Part shown: piece by piece, positions 1 to 8,608 of the stretch
Layout: every line of letters starts with the position of its first letter
How positions within the stretch are numbered: position 1 is the stretch's first letter
Assembly: GCA_031265345.1 (NCBI GenBank)
Contig: JAISCU010000293.1
Coordinates: 1 to 28,391 of the forward strand
DNA: 28,391 nucleotides
Source: Bifidobacteriaceae bacterium
GTDB taxonomy: Bacteria > Actinomycetota > Actinomycetes > Actinomycetales > WQXJ01
Direction: 5' to 3'
Made by a program: the position numbers and the translations under genes
Notes under the pieces: generated by a model
Seen by the model: the letters and a program-made list of their open reading frames with translations, nothing else
Told to the model about the DNA's origin: nothing
The model's database searches: none

Positions 1-230
1 CTGCCCCGTCACCAACCTTGCCTGTCACGTCACCTACCGTTCCTGCCACGTCACCCACCGCGTCCGCGAACCCGCCCACCGGCGAATCGTCACCGGCGAG
101 AAAATCCGCCAAGTCGCCGAGGTCGTCAGCCGCGTCCTTGACACCTTTGGCTACGTCCCCAACTTGGCCTGCGGCATCGTCAATCGCACCCGCCGCATCT
201 CCCACTGTGTCTACGAAATCATCGAGGTCG
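1..230. repeat. Degenerate tandem repeat inside the truncated secreted-protein gene
   Basis: The plus strand shows repeated phrases such as cctgtcacgtcacc and cctgccacgtcaccc. On the coding (minus) strand these give units like VGDVAGT, VGDVTGK and VGDVAKG. The units are imperfect and vary in length, as expected for a repeat under protein-level constraint. The array runs off the window edge, so copy number is unknown. Confidence 0.6.
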
Positions 231-1471
231 TCAGACCCCGCCGGGACGGAGCCGGGAACCTGGGCGACCGTGGCAGCGAACGCACTCGCTCTGAAAGCGC
301 CGCTATCGCCGACCTTGACGGATTGGACGACGGGAACCGCACTGGTGCCAGCCCTCGGAGCAGAACTGGGGACATGGCTGAACAAGTTTGTGAACACCGC
401 AGCGCGAACCGCGTCGCTCCCGGCACTCTTAACTGCTCTGCCCGCCTGGGCGGCGCTGAAGCCAACTCGCATCAGGTACTGCTCTGGAAGGGATAGCTGA
501 TCCCATCCGGCTTGCCCAAAGTGGCGTGTCAGGTTCGCGTCATCGGGCAAACCGACGATCGAGGCACCCGTGATCAGCGTTTGACCCGATGCGGGGACAA
601 CACCTCCATTGGCCCCCGCGCTGACCACCGTTGAGCCGTTCGAGGTAACCACAAAGGTGTAGTCAGAAATGATTATCTGCGCGGCCACGCCCACCACGCG
701 AGCCCGCTCGCCGGGTTCGAGGTCGGCCAATTGCGAGACCTGTACTCCATTGACCGTTTCGACTGCTGGATTGTTCATAAGCGCTTCGAGTTCGGTGCGG
801 TACAGAACTCCTTCCGTCGCGGGGGCATTGATGGTTTCTGTCGTCAGCACGACCACGTGTGGAGTCTCGATTCCTGCTACGAACCTTTCGCCGACATAGT
901 CGAGCAGGGCCACTTTGCCGCCCGGTGTCATGCGCGCGTCCTTAGACGAACGGTACGACCCCAAAGCGATTTCCAGTAGGTCATCGTCACCGCCGACGGC
1001 CGCTTCAACGGCGGCCAGGCATTCAGGATCACCCAGCGCCGATCCCGCCGGAGTGATGTCCACGGTCGCGTATTGGCCAGTCCTCACTAACGCGCCGGAC
1101 AGTTCGTGAGCTGAAAGGCTGCCGATGGTGCCCGAGTCCAGCAGCGGGATCAACGCTGGATCAGGCACAGCGCCCAGGTCGTCAAGAGCACCGTGGAGCG
1201 TGTCCACCAGGCTGGCCCACTTGCTATCGCTCGCCGAGGTGACCGGACCGTTGGCGTTGGTCCACGCCTCGACCATCTGGATGAACGCGCTGAGGTCGTG
1301 TTCGACGGAATCGGCAACTACACCATCCTCATTGGATGGCTCCTCGCCAAACGCGGGACTCGCGGGACCGAAGCTAACCGCGAGCGCTAATGCAGCCAAG
1401 CATGCGATCACGCGAGAATTCAAGCGACAGAACACGCTCTGATGGGGGCTTGGGCATAATGAGGGGGTCAT
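1..1471 (-). CDS. Secreted protein of unknown function, partial (5' part, 490 codons in window)
   Basis: The minus-strand frame is open from ATG 1471 to the window edge, so the C-terminus is missing. I chose ATG 1471 because GGAG lies 5 nt upstream; a GTG at 1411 (codon 21) is an alternative. Residues about 20-42 form a signal peptide: Arg, then VIACLAALALAVSF, then small residues ending SPAFG before EEPSNEDG. The middle (about 45-400) is acidic and soluble-looking with no domain I recognise; a stretch near 270-310 looks beta-rich. From about residue 412 to the edge the protein is a low-complexity run of degenerate units built on GD-[VA]-A-x-x-[VL], with hydrophobics spaced 3-4 apart, predicting a long amphipathic helix. 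It lies in the same orientation as the pilus operon, 428 bp beyond pilC, so it may be co-regulated or independent. No function is assigned. Confidence 0.75.
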   Translation of the reverse strand, partial: MTPSLCPSPHQSVFCRLNSRVIACLAALALAVSFGPASPAFGEEPSNEDGVVADSVEHDLSAFIQMVEAWTNANGPVTSASDSKWASLVDTLHGALDDLGAVPDPALIPLLDSGTIGSLSAHELSGALVRTGQYATVDITPAGSALGDPECLAAVEAAVGGDDDLLEIALGSYRSSKDARMTPGGKVALLDYVGERFVAGIETPHVVVLTTETINAPATEGVLYRTELEALMNNPAVETVNGVQVSQLADLEPGERARVVGVAAQIIISDYTFVVTSNGSTVVSAGANGGVVPASGQTLITGASIVGLPDDANLTRHFGQAGWDQLSLPEQYLMRVGFSAAQAGRAVKSAGSDAVRAAVFTNLFSHVPSSAPRAGTSAVPVVQSVKVGDSGAFRASAFAATVAQVPGSVPAGSDDLDDFVDTVGDAAGAIDDAAGQVGDVAKGVKDAADDLGDLADFLAGDDSPVGGFADAVGDVAGTVGDVTGKVGDGA

Positions 1472-1899
1472 GACTGCTCCAATTGTTGTGACGGCTGCGG
1501 CTGGAAACCGAGGTTCGACGACAACGCCCGAGTGAATCGCGCACCGAGACAGCAGTGGGGACTCCGAGGTGCTCCAAGCTACCTGGCAACAAGACTTTTC
1601 CGCCCAGCACCGGTTGGTGGCCGACAAATCGTTCGTAGCGTGACGCACAAGCACTCACGGGCGGGCTCCTTCATTGTGGCAGGTCGGATACGGCGTCTTT
1701 ACCCGACCATGAGAGATCGTCTACCTCACGAAGATGTTACCACGCAGATCGTGGCCATCGGGCTCCACGCAACGGCGCTCGCTATCCCACGAATAAGAGA
1801 CTCTTCCCATTCCAACATGCCACGGGATGATGCTGGCAGCGCGACAATCACGCTGCAGCACGCGACTCAGGTTACGTCTAGGAGCGGCTAGGTGGCAGC
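1472..1899. other. Intergenic region between pilC and the secreted-protein gene
   Basis: This 428-bp stretch has no convincing gene. Short open frames on both strands lack a ribosome binding site and a coherent protein composition. It contains a possible terminator hairpin at 1832-1859, 41 bp beyond the pilC stop. A GGAG ribosome binding site for the downstream gene lies just above 1471. I looked for a -35/-10 pair ahead of that gene and saw none I would defend. Confidence 0.6.
1832..1859 (-). terminator. Possible end-of-operon hairpin after pilC
   Basis: Read on the minus strand, GCTG-CAGCGTGA pairs with TCGCGCTG-c-CAGC around a TTG loop. That gives about 12 pairs with one bulged base and one G-U pair. 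It lies 41 bp downstream of the pilC stop. No T-run follows, so it is not a classical intrinsic terminator; it could be a T-less actinobacterial type or simply a chance hairpin. Confidence 0.35.
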
Positions 1900-3129
1900 C
1901 TATTCGAGGGTGGCGCCGGTGGTGAGTTGGAAGATCGGCAGGTACAGCGAGATAAGGATCGAGCCGACGATAACACCCACGAAGGCGATCAAGACTGGTT
2001 CGATGATCGAGGTGATTGAGGCGGTGGCCGCTGTCACTTCCTCGTCGTAGAACTGAGCCACTTTGTCGAGCATCTGGTCGAGCGCGCCAGCTTCTTCGCC
2101 GACTGCCACCATGTGCGAGATCATGGGGCCGAAGATCGGCTCCGCGGCGATCGCCTTGCCCATCGAGACACCACTCATGACCTGCGCCTTGACCCGTTCG
2201 ACGGCTTCGGTCACCACGACGTTGCCCGCAGTGTCCGCCACGATCTCGAGGGTCTGGACAATCGGCACACCGACAGAGCTCATGGTGGCGATCGACCGCG
2301 ACAGCCGGGCCAGGGCGACCTTTAGCATCAGGCCTCCAACGATCGGCGTCTTCAGCTTGATCGGGTCGACCTTCTGGCGGACGGATAGATCGTTCTTGTG
2401 CCGATTCCACCACCAGATGGCAAGGATTAACGCGACCAGCAGCGGGATGCCCGCGATCCTCAGGAAGGCCGACAATTTCACCAGAACCAGGGTCGGCAGC
2501 GGCAGCGTCTTGTCCACCGAGTCGAAGATGCCCTCGAAGACTGGCACGATGAACAGCAGCATTATGACCACGATCACGCCCGCGAAGCACAGAACCACGA
2601 CCGGGTAGACCATGGCCGAGATGACCGCCCGCCGCAGCCGCAATTCGGCCTCCATCTGGTCGGCCACCGACAACAGCACAGTGTCCAGGAAGCCGCCCGC
2701 CTCGCCGGCCTTGATCATCGCGATGATGACCGGCGAGAACGTCCGCGGATGCTTCGACATGGCCTCGCCCAGCGACGAACCGGTCTCGACGTCACCGGCG
2801 ACTTCTCGCAGGACCACGGCAAGCGCGGACGAACCGGCTTGGTCGATGATGGCGTTGAGGGAATTGAACAGCGACAGGCCGGCGTTGACCATGGTGGCCA
2901 ATTGGCGCATCGCCACCGCCACGTCTTTCGGTCTGGCGCGGTTGCCACCGATCTTGATCTCCATGTTCAGGCCGGACTTGGAGACCTCGTCGATGGCGAT
3001 CGGCGTGAGGCCGTTCTCCCGCAAGTGGCGGGCGACGGTCTGCTGGTCGGGACCGTCGATCTTGCCGTTGCGGGTCGAGCCGCCCGCGATCACGGTGTAC
3101 TCGAAAGTCTTGGTTCCTGCTGTGGCCAT
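1900..3129 (-). CDS. pilC: Type IV pilus inner-membrane platform protein PilC (GspF family)
   Basis: This 409-residue protein has the usual PilC/GspF length and layout: an N-terminal cytoplasmic lead (about 1-65), then two copies of the T2SSF helical domain. In the first, ATMVNAGLSLFNSL and MIKAGEAGGFLDTVL are the family's signature segments; they recur as ATMSSVGVPIVQTL and MVAVGEEAGALDQML. Hydrophobic stretches near 172-200, 220-240 and 375-400 are membrane segments. PilC is the membrane platform that the PilB and PilT ATPases turn to extend or retract the pilus. It starts 6 bp after pilT and is the last gene of the 16-gene run. Nothing in it looks broken. Confidence 0.95.
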   Translation of the reverse strand: MATAGTKTFEYTVIAGGSTRNGKIDGPDQQTVARHLRENGLTPIAIDEVSKSGLNMEIKIGGNRARPKDVAVAMRQLATMVNAGLSLFNSLNAIIDQAGSSALAVVLREVAGDVETGSSLGEAMSKHPRTFSPVIIAMIKAGEAGGFLDTVLLSVADQMEAELRLRRAVISAMVYPVVVLCFAGVIVVIMLLFIVPVFEGIFDSVDKTLPLPTLVLVKLSAFLRIAGIPLLVALILAIWWWNRHKNDLSVRQKVDPIKLKTPIVGGLMLKVALARLSRSIATMSSVGVPIVQTLEIVADTAGNVVVTEAVERVKAQVMSGVSMGKAIAAEPIFGPMISHMVAVGEEAGALDQMLDKVAQFYDEEVTAATASITSIIEPVLIAFVGVIVGSILISLYLPIFQLTTGATLE

Positions 3130-3135
3130 GGTGCG

Positions 3136-4278
3136 TCACATCCTTCCGAATGGACTGTTCAGTCCCGCCGCCCCTTGCGGGACGCGGGTGGTCCGCCCGA
3201 GCAAACGAGCGAACTCCTCGGGCGAACGGGCCGTCTCGAGGCCCTCTTCGAAGGTGATGTCGCCTTGGCGGACCAGTTCCGCCAGCGACTGGTCGAGGGT
3301 GTGCATGCCCTCCTCTTTGCCCGAATGCAACGCCGAGTAGATCTGGTGGAGTTTGTTCTCGCGGATCATCGCCCGGATGGCCGGGGTGGCGCGCATCAAT
3401 TCTGTCGCGACCACTCGTCCCCTGCCGTCGCCGCGGCGGCAGAGCGTCTGCGAAACCACGCCCTGGATGGTGATCGCCAACTGGTTGCGGATCTGGTCCT
3501 GCTGGGCCGAATCGAACTGGTCGACCATGCGGTTGATGGACTGGGCCACGCCCTGGGTGTGGAGGGTGGCGAAGACCAGGTGGCCGGTCTCGGCTGCGCG
3601 CAGCGCGATCTCCATGGTCTCGCGGTCGCGCATCTCGCCCACCAGGATGATGTCGGGATCCTGGCGCAGAGCGTGCTTCAACGCCTCGGTGAAGGAAGTG
3701 GTGTCCACGCCCACCTCGCGTTGCGCCACCAGGCAGCGGTTGGAGGTGTGCTGGAACTCGATCGGGTCCTCGATGGTCAGGATGTGGCCGGAACGGGTGC
3801 GGTTGGCCAGGTCGATGATCGCCGCGAGGGTGGTGGACTTGCCGGACCCGGTCGGCCCGCAGACCAGGACCAAGCCACGTGGCAGGCCCGCGAACGTCTT
3901 GCACACGCCGGGCATCCGCAGGTCCTCGAGCGGGAGGATCTTGTCCGGGATGACGCGGAACGCCGCTGAGATCGAGCCGCGGTCCCAGAACAGGTTGCAG
4001 CGGAACATCCGGCCGGACGGGACCTGGTAGGAGTAGTCGAGTTCGAGCTCGCGGTCGAACCGCTCCTGCTGGTTGCGGTTGATCATGCCCATCAGCTGCT
4101 CGTAGAGGGCGTCCTCGCCGGGCGCGGTGTACCCCGGCAGCGGCGTCAGGTTTCCGGACTGCCGGATGATCGGCGGCAGCAGGGCCGTCAGATGGAGGTC
4201 GGAAGCGCCCAGCGCCGCGGCCTCCTCAAGCGCCTGGACCAGGTCGATCCCGGCCTGGGTGGTGTAGATATCGGTCAT
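3136..4278 (-). CDS. pilT: Type IV pilus retraction ATPase PilT
   Basis: The protein has 380 residues. The N-terminal PAS-like region (about 1-115) contains ASDLHL, typical of PilT. The Walker A motif GPTGSGKSTT lies near residue 143. It is followed by the acidic IEDPIEF segment, a Walker B region ending in ILVGEMRDRETMEIALRAAETGHLVFATLHT, and the histidine box. PilT is a hexameric ATPase that depolymerises the pilus at its base, giving twitching or DNA uptake. The pilB stop and the pilT start abut (TAAATG), so translation is probably coupled. The last 20 or so residues are extended, ending LNSPFGRM. A separate retraction ATPase argues for a dynamic type IVa-like pilus and not a static fimbria. 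Confidence 0.95.
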   Translation of the reverse strand: MTDIYTTQAGIDLVQALEEAAALGASDLHLTALLPPIIRQSGNLTPLPGYTAPGEDALYEQLMGMINRNQQERFDRELELDYSYQVPSGRMFRCNLFWDRGSISAAFRVIPDKILPLEDLRMPGVCKTFAGLPRGLVLVCGPTGSGKSTTLAAIIDLANRTRSGHILTIEDPIEFQHTSNRCLVAQREVGVDTTSFTEALKHALRQDPDIILVGEMRDRETMEIALRAAETGHLVFATLHTQGVAQSINRMVDQFDSAQQDQIRNQLAITIQGVVSQTLCRRGDGRGRVVATELMRATPAIRAMIRENKLHQIYSALHSGKEEGMHTLDQSLAELVRQGDITFEEGLETARSPEEFARLLGRTTRVPQGAAGLNSPFGRM

Positions 4279-5955
4279 TTAAGCCACCACTCTCAGTAGT
4301 TCCTCGACGGATGTCATGCCTTTGGCCACCTTTCCCCAACCGTCCTGGCGGAGCGTGACCATGCCCTGTTCGCGGGCCAACTCGTTGAGTTCGCGGGTCG
4401 ATTTGCGCAAGGCCGTCAGGTGTTCGAGCTCCTTGGAGACGACCATTATCTCGTGTACGGCCATGCGTCCCTTGAAGCCGGTGTTGGCGCAAGAGGCGCA
4501 GCCCTTGGGCCGGTATAGCTGCTTCGGCGGTGGCTCACGGAAGACCCAGTCGTCGTGGAGGATCTTCATCTCCGCTTCGTTCGGCGTGTACGCCTCGCGA
4601 CACCGCCCGCACAGGCGACGGGTCAACCGTTGAGCGACCACGCAGTCCAGCGCGGAGGCCACCAGGAACGGCTCGATCCCCATCTCAGTCAGGCGCGTGA
4701 CGGCGGAGGGAGCGTCGTTGGTGTGGAGGGTCGACAGCACCAAGTGGCCGGTCAGGGCCGCCTCGACGGCGATCTTGGCCGTCTCGCCGTCACGGATCTC
4801 GCCGACCAGCACTATGTCCGGGTCGGCGCGCAAGATCGAGCGCAAGGCTGAGGCGAAAGTCAACCCGGCCTTGGGATTCACCTGGATCTGGTTGACGCCG
4901 GCCATGCGGTATTCGACCGGGTCCTCGATCGTGATGATGTTGACTTCGGGACGCGAGACCTCCCGAATGGCCGCGTACAAAGTGGTCGACTTGCCGGAAC
5001 CAGTCGGGCCGGTCGCCAAGATCATTCCGTAGGGCCTGGTGTATGAGGCTTTGAATTTGTCGAATGAATCATCCGAGAAGGACAATTTGCGCAGGTCCAC
5101 TTCGACAGCCGAGGTGTTGAGGATTCGCATGACGACCTTCTCGCCCCAGACTGTGGGCAGAGTGGCAACCCGGAGATCGACGTTGTTGCCGTCGAGGTCG
5201 ACCGAGATACGGCCGTCCTGAGGCTTGCGCCGTTCGGCGATGTCGATGTTGGCCATGATCTTGATGCGGGAGATGACTTGCGACTGGATCGACTTGGGGG
5301 CGCTCTGCGTCTCGTGGAGCACGCCATCGATCCGGTAGCGGACGCGCAGGTCGTGCTCTTCCGGCTCGAGGTGGATATCGGAGCAGGAGTCGTGGATGGC
5401 CTGCGAGATCAATAGCTGGACCCACCGCACCACCGGTGAGTCCTCGGCCACCGCATCGACGGCCGAGGTGACGTCTTTCTCCTCTTGGCGCGCGGTCGAA
5501 TCGAGCGACTGGCCAATCGAGTCGATCTCCGAGTCGGAGCGCACCCAACGCTGGATGGCCCGTTCCAGGGCGCTACGCTGCGCGACCACCGGGATGACCG
5601 CCACGCCCAGATAAGAGCGCACATCATCGACCGCCACGATATTGCCGGGCTCCGCCATGGCCAGGAGCACGGAATTGCCCTCGCGGCCCACCGGTAGCAG
5701 CAGGTGACGGCGGCAGATGACGGCCGGCACCGAGGATGCCACGGAGGCCTCGACCGGATAGACGTCAATATCGATGAAACGCAGCCCGGCGGCCTCGGCC
5801 AGGACCGGGATGAGGTCCTCCTCTTTCAAGGCGCCGGTCGAGACCAGGGCCTGGCCCAGGGTCATGCCGTCGAGCGATTGCTGGCGGGCGGCCTCGGTCA
5901 GTTGGTCTCGTGACACCAGGCCGCGGGAAAGGAGGGTTTGTTCCAGTGCGCTCAT
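4279..5955 (-). CDS. pilB: Type IV pilus extension ATPase PilB (GspE family)
   Basis: The protein has 558 residues. Residues 1-140 form a GspE/MshEN N-terminal domain with two degenerate helical repeats (RGLVSRDQLTEAARQQ, then LGQALVSTGALKEEDLIPVL). The ATPase core has Walker A GPTGSGKSTT near 316, ITIEDPVEY, ADPDIVLVGEIRDGETA and the HLVLSTLHTNDA box. A zinc tetracysteine module follows near 453-490 (CGRC and CASC, about 35 residues apart), which marks PilB/GspE and is absent from PilT. PilB powers pilus polymerisation on PilC. Its ATG overlaps the stop of the upstream PAS gene (ATGA), so the two are translationally coupled. The MshEN domain may bind cyclic di-GMP in relatives, but its binding positions look imperfect here, so I do not claim that. 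Confidence 0.96.
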   Translation of the reverse strand: MSALEQTLLSRGLVSRDQLTEAARQQSLDGMTLGQALVSTGALKEEDLIPVLAEAAGLRFIDIDVYPVEASVASSVPAVICRRHLLLPVGREGNSVLLAMAEPGNIVAVDDVRSYLGVAVIPVVAQRSALERAIQRWVRSDSEIDSIGQSLDSTARQEEKDVTSAVDAVAEDSPVVRWVQLLISQAIHDSCSDIHLEPEEHDLRVRYRIDGVLHETQSAPKSIQSQVISRIKIMANIDIAERRKPQDGRISVDLDGNNVDLRVATLPTVWGEKVVMRILNTSAVEVDLRKLSFSDDSFDKFKASYTRPYGMILATGPTGSGKSTTLYAAIREVSRPEVNIITIEDPVEYRMAGVNQIQVNPKAGLTFASALRSILRADPDIVLVGEIRDGETAKIAVEAALTGHLVLSTLHTNDAPSAVTRLTEMGIEPFLVASALDCVVAQRLTRRLCGRCREAYTPNEAEMKILHDDWVFREPPPKQLYRPKGCASCANTGFKGRMAVHEIMVVSKELEHLTALRKSTRELNELAREQGMVTLRQDGWGKVAKGMTSVEELLRVVA

Positions 5956-7373
5956 CTGACACCTCTCGGCATCGTCAGGCCCATCGAGTTGAAGACGGCC
6001 TGGGTGTGGTCATAGTTGTCGCTGATCAGGTGCCGGGAGGCGGCGTTGATGCGGCCGAGGATCTCCTCCATCGGCACGCGGTCGAAGGGACGCGCCTCGG
6101 CCACGCAGGCCTGGGCCAGGGAACGCAGAGCGCTCAGTTCCTCGTGCGAACGGTGCAGTTGGGCATCGATCGGACCGACCAATGGCCCCAGGTGCGCCGA
6201 GACGCCGTACTTCGGCACCTGGATGCGCCAGGCGGACAGGAACTTCTGGAACTGCCCCAAGGAGGCACCGGCCGATTCGACGTGACGGGCCACATCGGTC
6301 AGCACCTGTTGGGCCCCCTCCAGCCCGGCAGAGACCGCTTCGACGTCATCGGCCAGCGCGTAGCAGAGCAGGGGCACGTAGAGGAAGCCTTCGGGAGGCG
6401 CGAAGCCGTCCAGATTCTCGAGCGCGAAGTTGATGACCATGTCGTTGTGCAATTGCGCCAGGGCGATCCGGAACCGCAACTCCATCACACCGAGCCGGAC
6501 CTGGGTCAGCCGCTCAGGCAACGGCGCGACCACTTGTTCGGCCCCGGCCCCGACCTGGGTCATAGCATTGGCAGTCGAAACCAGGATCGGCGCGTGCGCC
6601 GCCACTTGCTGCGAGGCGTCCAAGGCCACCTGGGTCACTTGAGCCAAGGTCGCCACTGTGCCGCCAAGCTGTTGCGACCCGGTCTGCAGCGCCACGGCCA
6701 AATGTTGCAGCGAGTCGAGCCGCCCCATCAACTCGCCGATGTGCTCGTCCATCGCCACGGAGTTGTTCAAGATATCGGCGATGTCGCCGTGCGCCTCAGG
6801 CCGGTAGGTCCGGCGAGCCGAGAGCGACACCCGAGTCTGGGTCTCGGCCGGCAGGGTTGTGTACATGAACTCGTCGTAGGAGGGGAACCCGGCCTCCCCT
6901 AGCATCCCGGCCAAGGAAGTGAGACCGGCCGTGGCGGTCTGCGACCGGTTGGCGCCCTCGCGACGGGCGCGTAGTTCGATGGGCAGGCTCTGGGCGTAGA
7001 GCGAGTTGGCGGCGGACCACAGGGGGTCGAACCGCGGCGACGAACGGACCGACAGGAACCCGCTCCCCATCGGGGTGACAGTGGCGAAGACTTGGTAGTC
7101 GAAACCGTCTTTGGCCAGGTTCCGGACGTAGGCCGCGAACGGCTTGCCGCCCAGCAGCGTGTCCCACATCAGCTTGAACGCGCCGCCCGGCATAGCCGGG
7201 TTGCGGATCAAGTTGTGCGGAGCGCCCATCAACTCGTTCCGGGGGAACGCCGAGAGCCGCGCGAACACAGAGTTCGCAGCGGTGATGACGCCCTTCCGGT
7301 CGGTGCAGGAGAAGAACAGCTCATCGACTCCGACGCGCCGTTCCTGCCCCACGCGGGTCTTGCGATCAAGCAT
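5952..7373 (-). CDS. Aer-like PAS-domain protein with long helical tail
   Basis: The protein has 473 residues. I chose ATG 7373 because it overlaps the upstream GTPase stop by 8 nt; upstream in-frame sequence is out-of-frame GTPase code. Residues about 10-125 form a PAS domain of the aerotaxis-receptor type, with the telltale HNLIRNPAMPGGAFKLMWDT followed by VRNLAKDGFDYQVFATVTP. In Aer this domain binds FAD and senses redox or oxygen. The rest (about 130-473) is nearly all helical, with coiled-coil-like stretches (VAMDEHIGELMGRLDSLQ and onward). I see no membrane segment, HAMP domain or canonical methyl-accepting hairpin. It is probably a cytosolic sensor or adaptor. Its position between the GTPase and pilB, overlapping both, suggests it links the GTPase switch to the pilus motor; that is inference. 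Confidence 0.85.
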   Translation of the reverse strand: MLDRKTRVGQERRVGVDELFFSCTDRKGVITAANSVFARLSAFPRNELMGAPHNLIRNPAMPGGAFKLMWDTLLGGKPFAAYVRNLAKDGFDYQVFATVTPMGSGFLSVRSSPRFDPLWSAANSLYAQSLPIELRARREGANRSQTATAGLTSLAGMLGEAGFPSYDEFMYTTLPAETQTRVSLSARRTYRPEAHGDIADILNNSVAMDEHIGELMGRLDSLQHLAVALQTGSQQLGGTVATLAQVTQVALDASQQVAAHAPILVSTANAMTQVGAGAEQVVAPLPERLTQVRLGVMELRFRIALAQLHNDMVINFALENLDGFAPPEGFLYVPLLCYALADDVEAVSAGLEGAQQVLTDVARHVESAGASLGQFQKFLSAWRIQVPKYGVSAHLGPLVGPIDAQLHRSHEELSALRSLAQACVAEARPFDRVPMEEILGRINAASRHLISDNYDHTQAVFNSMGLTMPRGVR

Positions 7374-7971
7374 TGCGCAGCCTATCCATCGCCACGCGCA
7401 CCACCGCCACGAGCGCTTGTTTGGCCGCCTCGCGAGAGCGCGCGTCCGAATACATGACAGGGATGTCGGGGCCCACAGCCAAGGCGTCGCGAACGTCGTC
7501 AAGGGTGTGACGCGCGATCCCGTCGAAGCAGTTGACCACCACGACGAACGGAATCCCGCGCGACTCGAAGTAGTCGACCGCCGTGAAACCTTGGTCCAGG
7601 CGGTCGGTGTCCACCAGCACCACCGCGCCGATGGCGCCACGGACCAGGTCGTCCCACATGAACATGAAACGTTCCTGGCCGGGCGTCCCGAACAGGTACA
7701 GCCAGAGCGAGTCGCCCAGCGCGATGCGGCCGAAGTCCATCGCCACAGTGGTGGTGTCCTTCTGGGCGGCCCGGCGGCCGGCATCGTCCACGCCGAGCGA
7801 ATGCTCGGTCATGTCGGCTTCGGTGTTCAGCGGCTCAATATCCGAAACGGCGCCAATGAAGGTGGTCTTGCCCACGGCGAAGCCGCCAGCCACCACGATC
7901 TTGACGACTGTCGGGGGCTTGGCCCGTGTCACGGTAGCGCCTTGGCTCGGCTCATAGTTGGGATATTGCAT
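7366..7971 (-). CDS. Conservon Ras-like small GTPase (CvnD family)
   Basis: The protein has 201 residues. G1 is GGFAVGKTTF with Lys35. The G3 region reads WLYLFGTPGQERFMFMWDDL, and the guanine-specificity segment is VVVNCFDG in place of NKxD. These variants are normal for the CvnD/MglA-related bacterial GTPases of actinobacteria. It cycles between GTP- and GDP-bound states and signals to a partner, with the roadblock protein as the likely regulator. Its ATG lies inside the DUF742 gene, a 20-nt overlap, and its stop overlaps the PAS gene by 8 nt. The conservon order kinase, roadblock, DUF742, GTPase is complete. No lipidation signal is visible, so any membrane recruitment must go through partners. 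Confidence 0.93.
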   Translation of the reverse strand: MQYPNYEPSQGATVTRAKPPTVVKIVVAGGFAVGKTTFIGAVSDIEPLNTEADMTEHSLGVDDAGRRAAQKDTTTVAMDFGRIALGDSLWLYLFGTPGQERFMFMWDDLVRGAIGAVVLVDTDRLDQGFTAVDYFESRGIPFVVVVNCFDGIARHTLDDVRDALAVGPDIPVMYSDARSREAAKQALVAVVRVAMDRLRNA

Positions 7972-8608
7972 TTAGAACACTCTCCAGTAGCTCCAGGGTT
8001 TGTTCGCGTGAGACGGGGCCGCCAGAGTCGACTCCTCCACCGCCGGCCATCGTGTCGTGCACCACCAGCACGCCGGCTTCCGCCAGATCGGAAACAAGGA
8101 CCTTGACCACGCCCAAGGGCAGCTTCAGGTGTGCGGAGACCTCCGCCACCGTCAAGTAAGTGGTGGCGATCTGCCGCACGATGGCCGCCTCCTCAGGCGA
8201 CAATCGTTGTCCCTTGTCCGCCATCCACTGCTCGTTTGCAACTTCAAGGATCGACTCGAGGCGCGTGCTGGTGCTGCCCTGGGTCCTGCCGCGGGTGACC
8301 ACGAACGGCCTGACGGAGGCGACGTCCTCGACCGTCAGGGAGACTTTCGCCTCGTCCTCGATCCGGCGTCGCGGACGCCTGCGAGGAACTGCCGATGCCG
8401 CCGGACGGCCTGGTCCGGCGGGCGCCGGGTTGCCGCCTCCAGTCGAAGGCATCGGCGCGGCCTTCGCCCTGGACCGCGAGCCGCCTGGACCCGGCACCGG
8501 AGCCTTGGCGGGAGCGCTCAGCGACTCGAAGGTGGTCTCAGCGAGGCCGCCGTGGTCACTGGAAGCACGACGCGGAACTGGTCGCCGCCCCGAAGGCGAT
8601 GGCATCAT
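7952..8608 (-). CDS. Conservon DUF742 protein (CvnC family)
   Basis: The protein has 218 residues. The first 80 or so are Pro/Ala/Arg-rich and probably disordered, ending in a basic patch (PRRRPRRR). Residues from about 95 form the DUF742 domain: VRPFVVTRGRTQG, then a winged-helix-like segment VAEVSAHLKLPLGVVKVLVSDLAEAGVLVVH. The helix-turn-helix resemblance is a family trait; members are regarded as signalling adaptors of the conservon, and DNA binding is not established. Tandem ATG codons at 8608 and 8605 overlap the roadblock stop; I take the first, which makes an ATGA junction. It ends 20 nt inside the GTPase gene. Confidence 0.92.
   Translation of the reverse strand: MMPSPSGRRPVPRRASSDHGGLAETTFESLSAPAKAPVPGPGGSRSRAKAAPMPSTGGGNPAPAGPGRPAASAVPRRRPRRRIEDEAKVSLTVEDVASVRPFVVTRGRTQGSTSTRLESILEVANEQWMADKGQRLSPEEAAIVRQIATTYLTVAEVSAHLKLPLGVVKVLVSDLAEAGVLVVHDTMAGGGGVDSGGPVSREQTLELLESVLNAISQL

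Noticed and set aside
2749..3969. Long plus-strand open frames opposite pilT, the RCC1 gene, the kinase and other minus-strand genes
   Set aside because: They are antisense frames created by GC-rich codon bias. They have compositions typical of such shadows (Arg/Gly/His/Asp-rich), no ribosome sites and no family motifs.
5952..7784. A longer PAS protein starting at 7784
   Set aside because: The extra 137 residues are Arg/Trp/Ser-rich out-of-frame code of the GTPase gene. The ATG at 7373 overlaps the GTPase stop, as at the neighbouring junctions.
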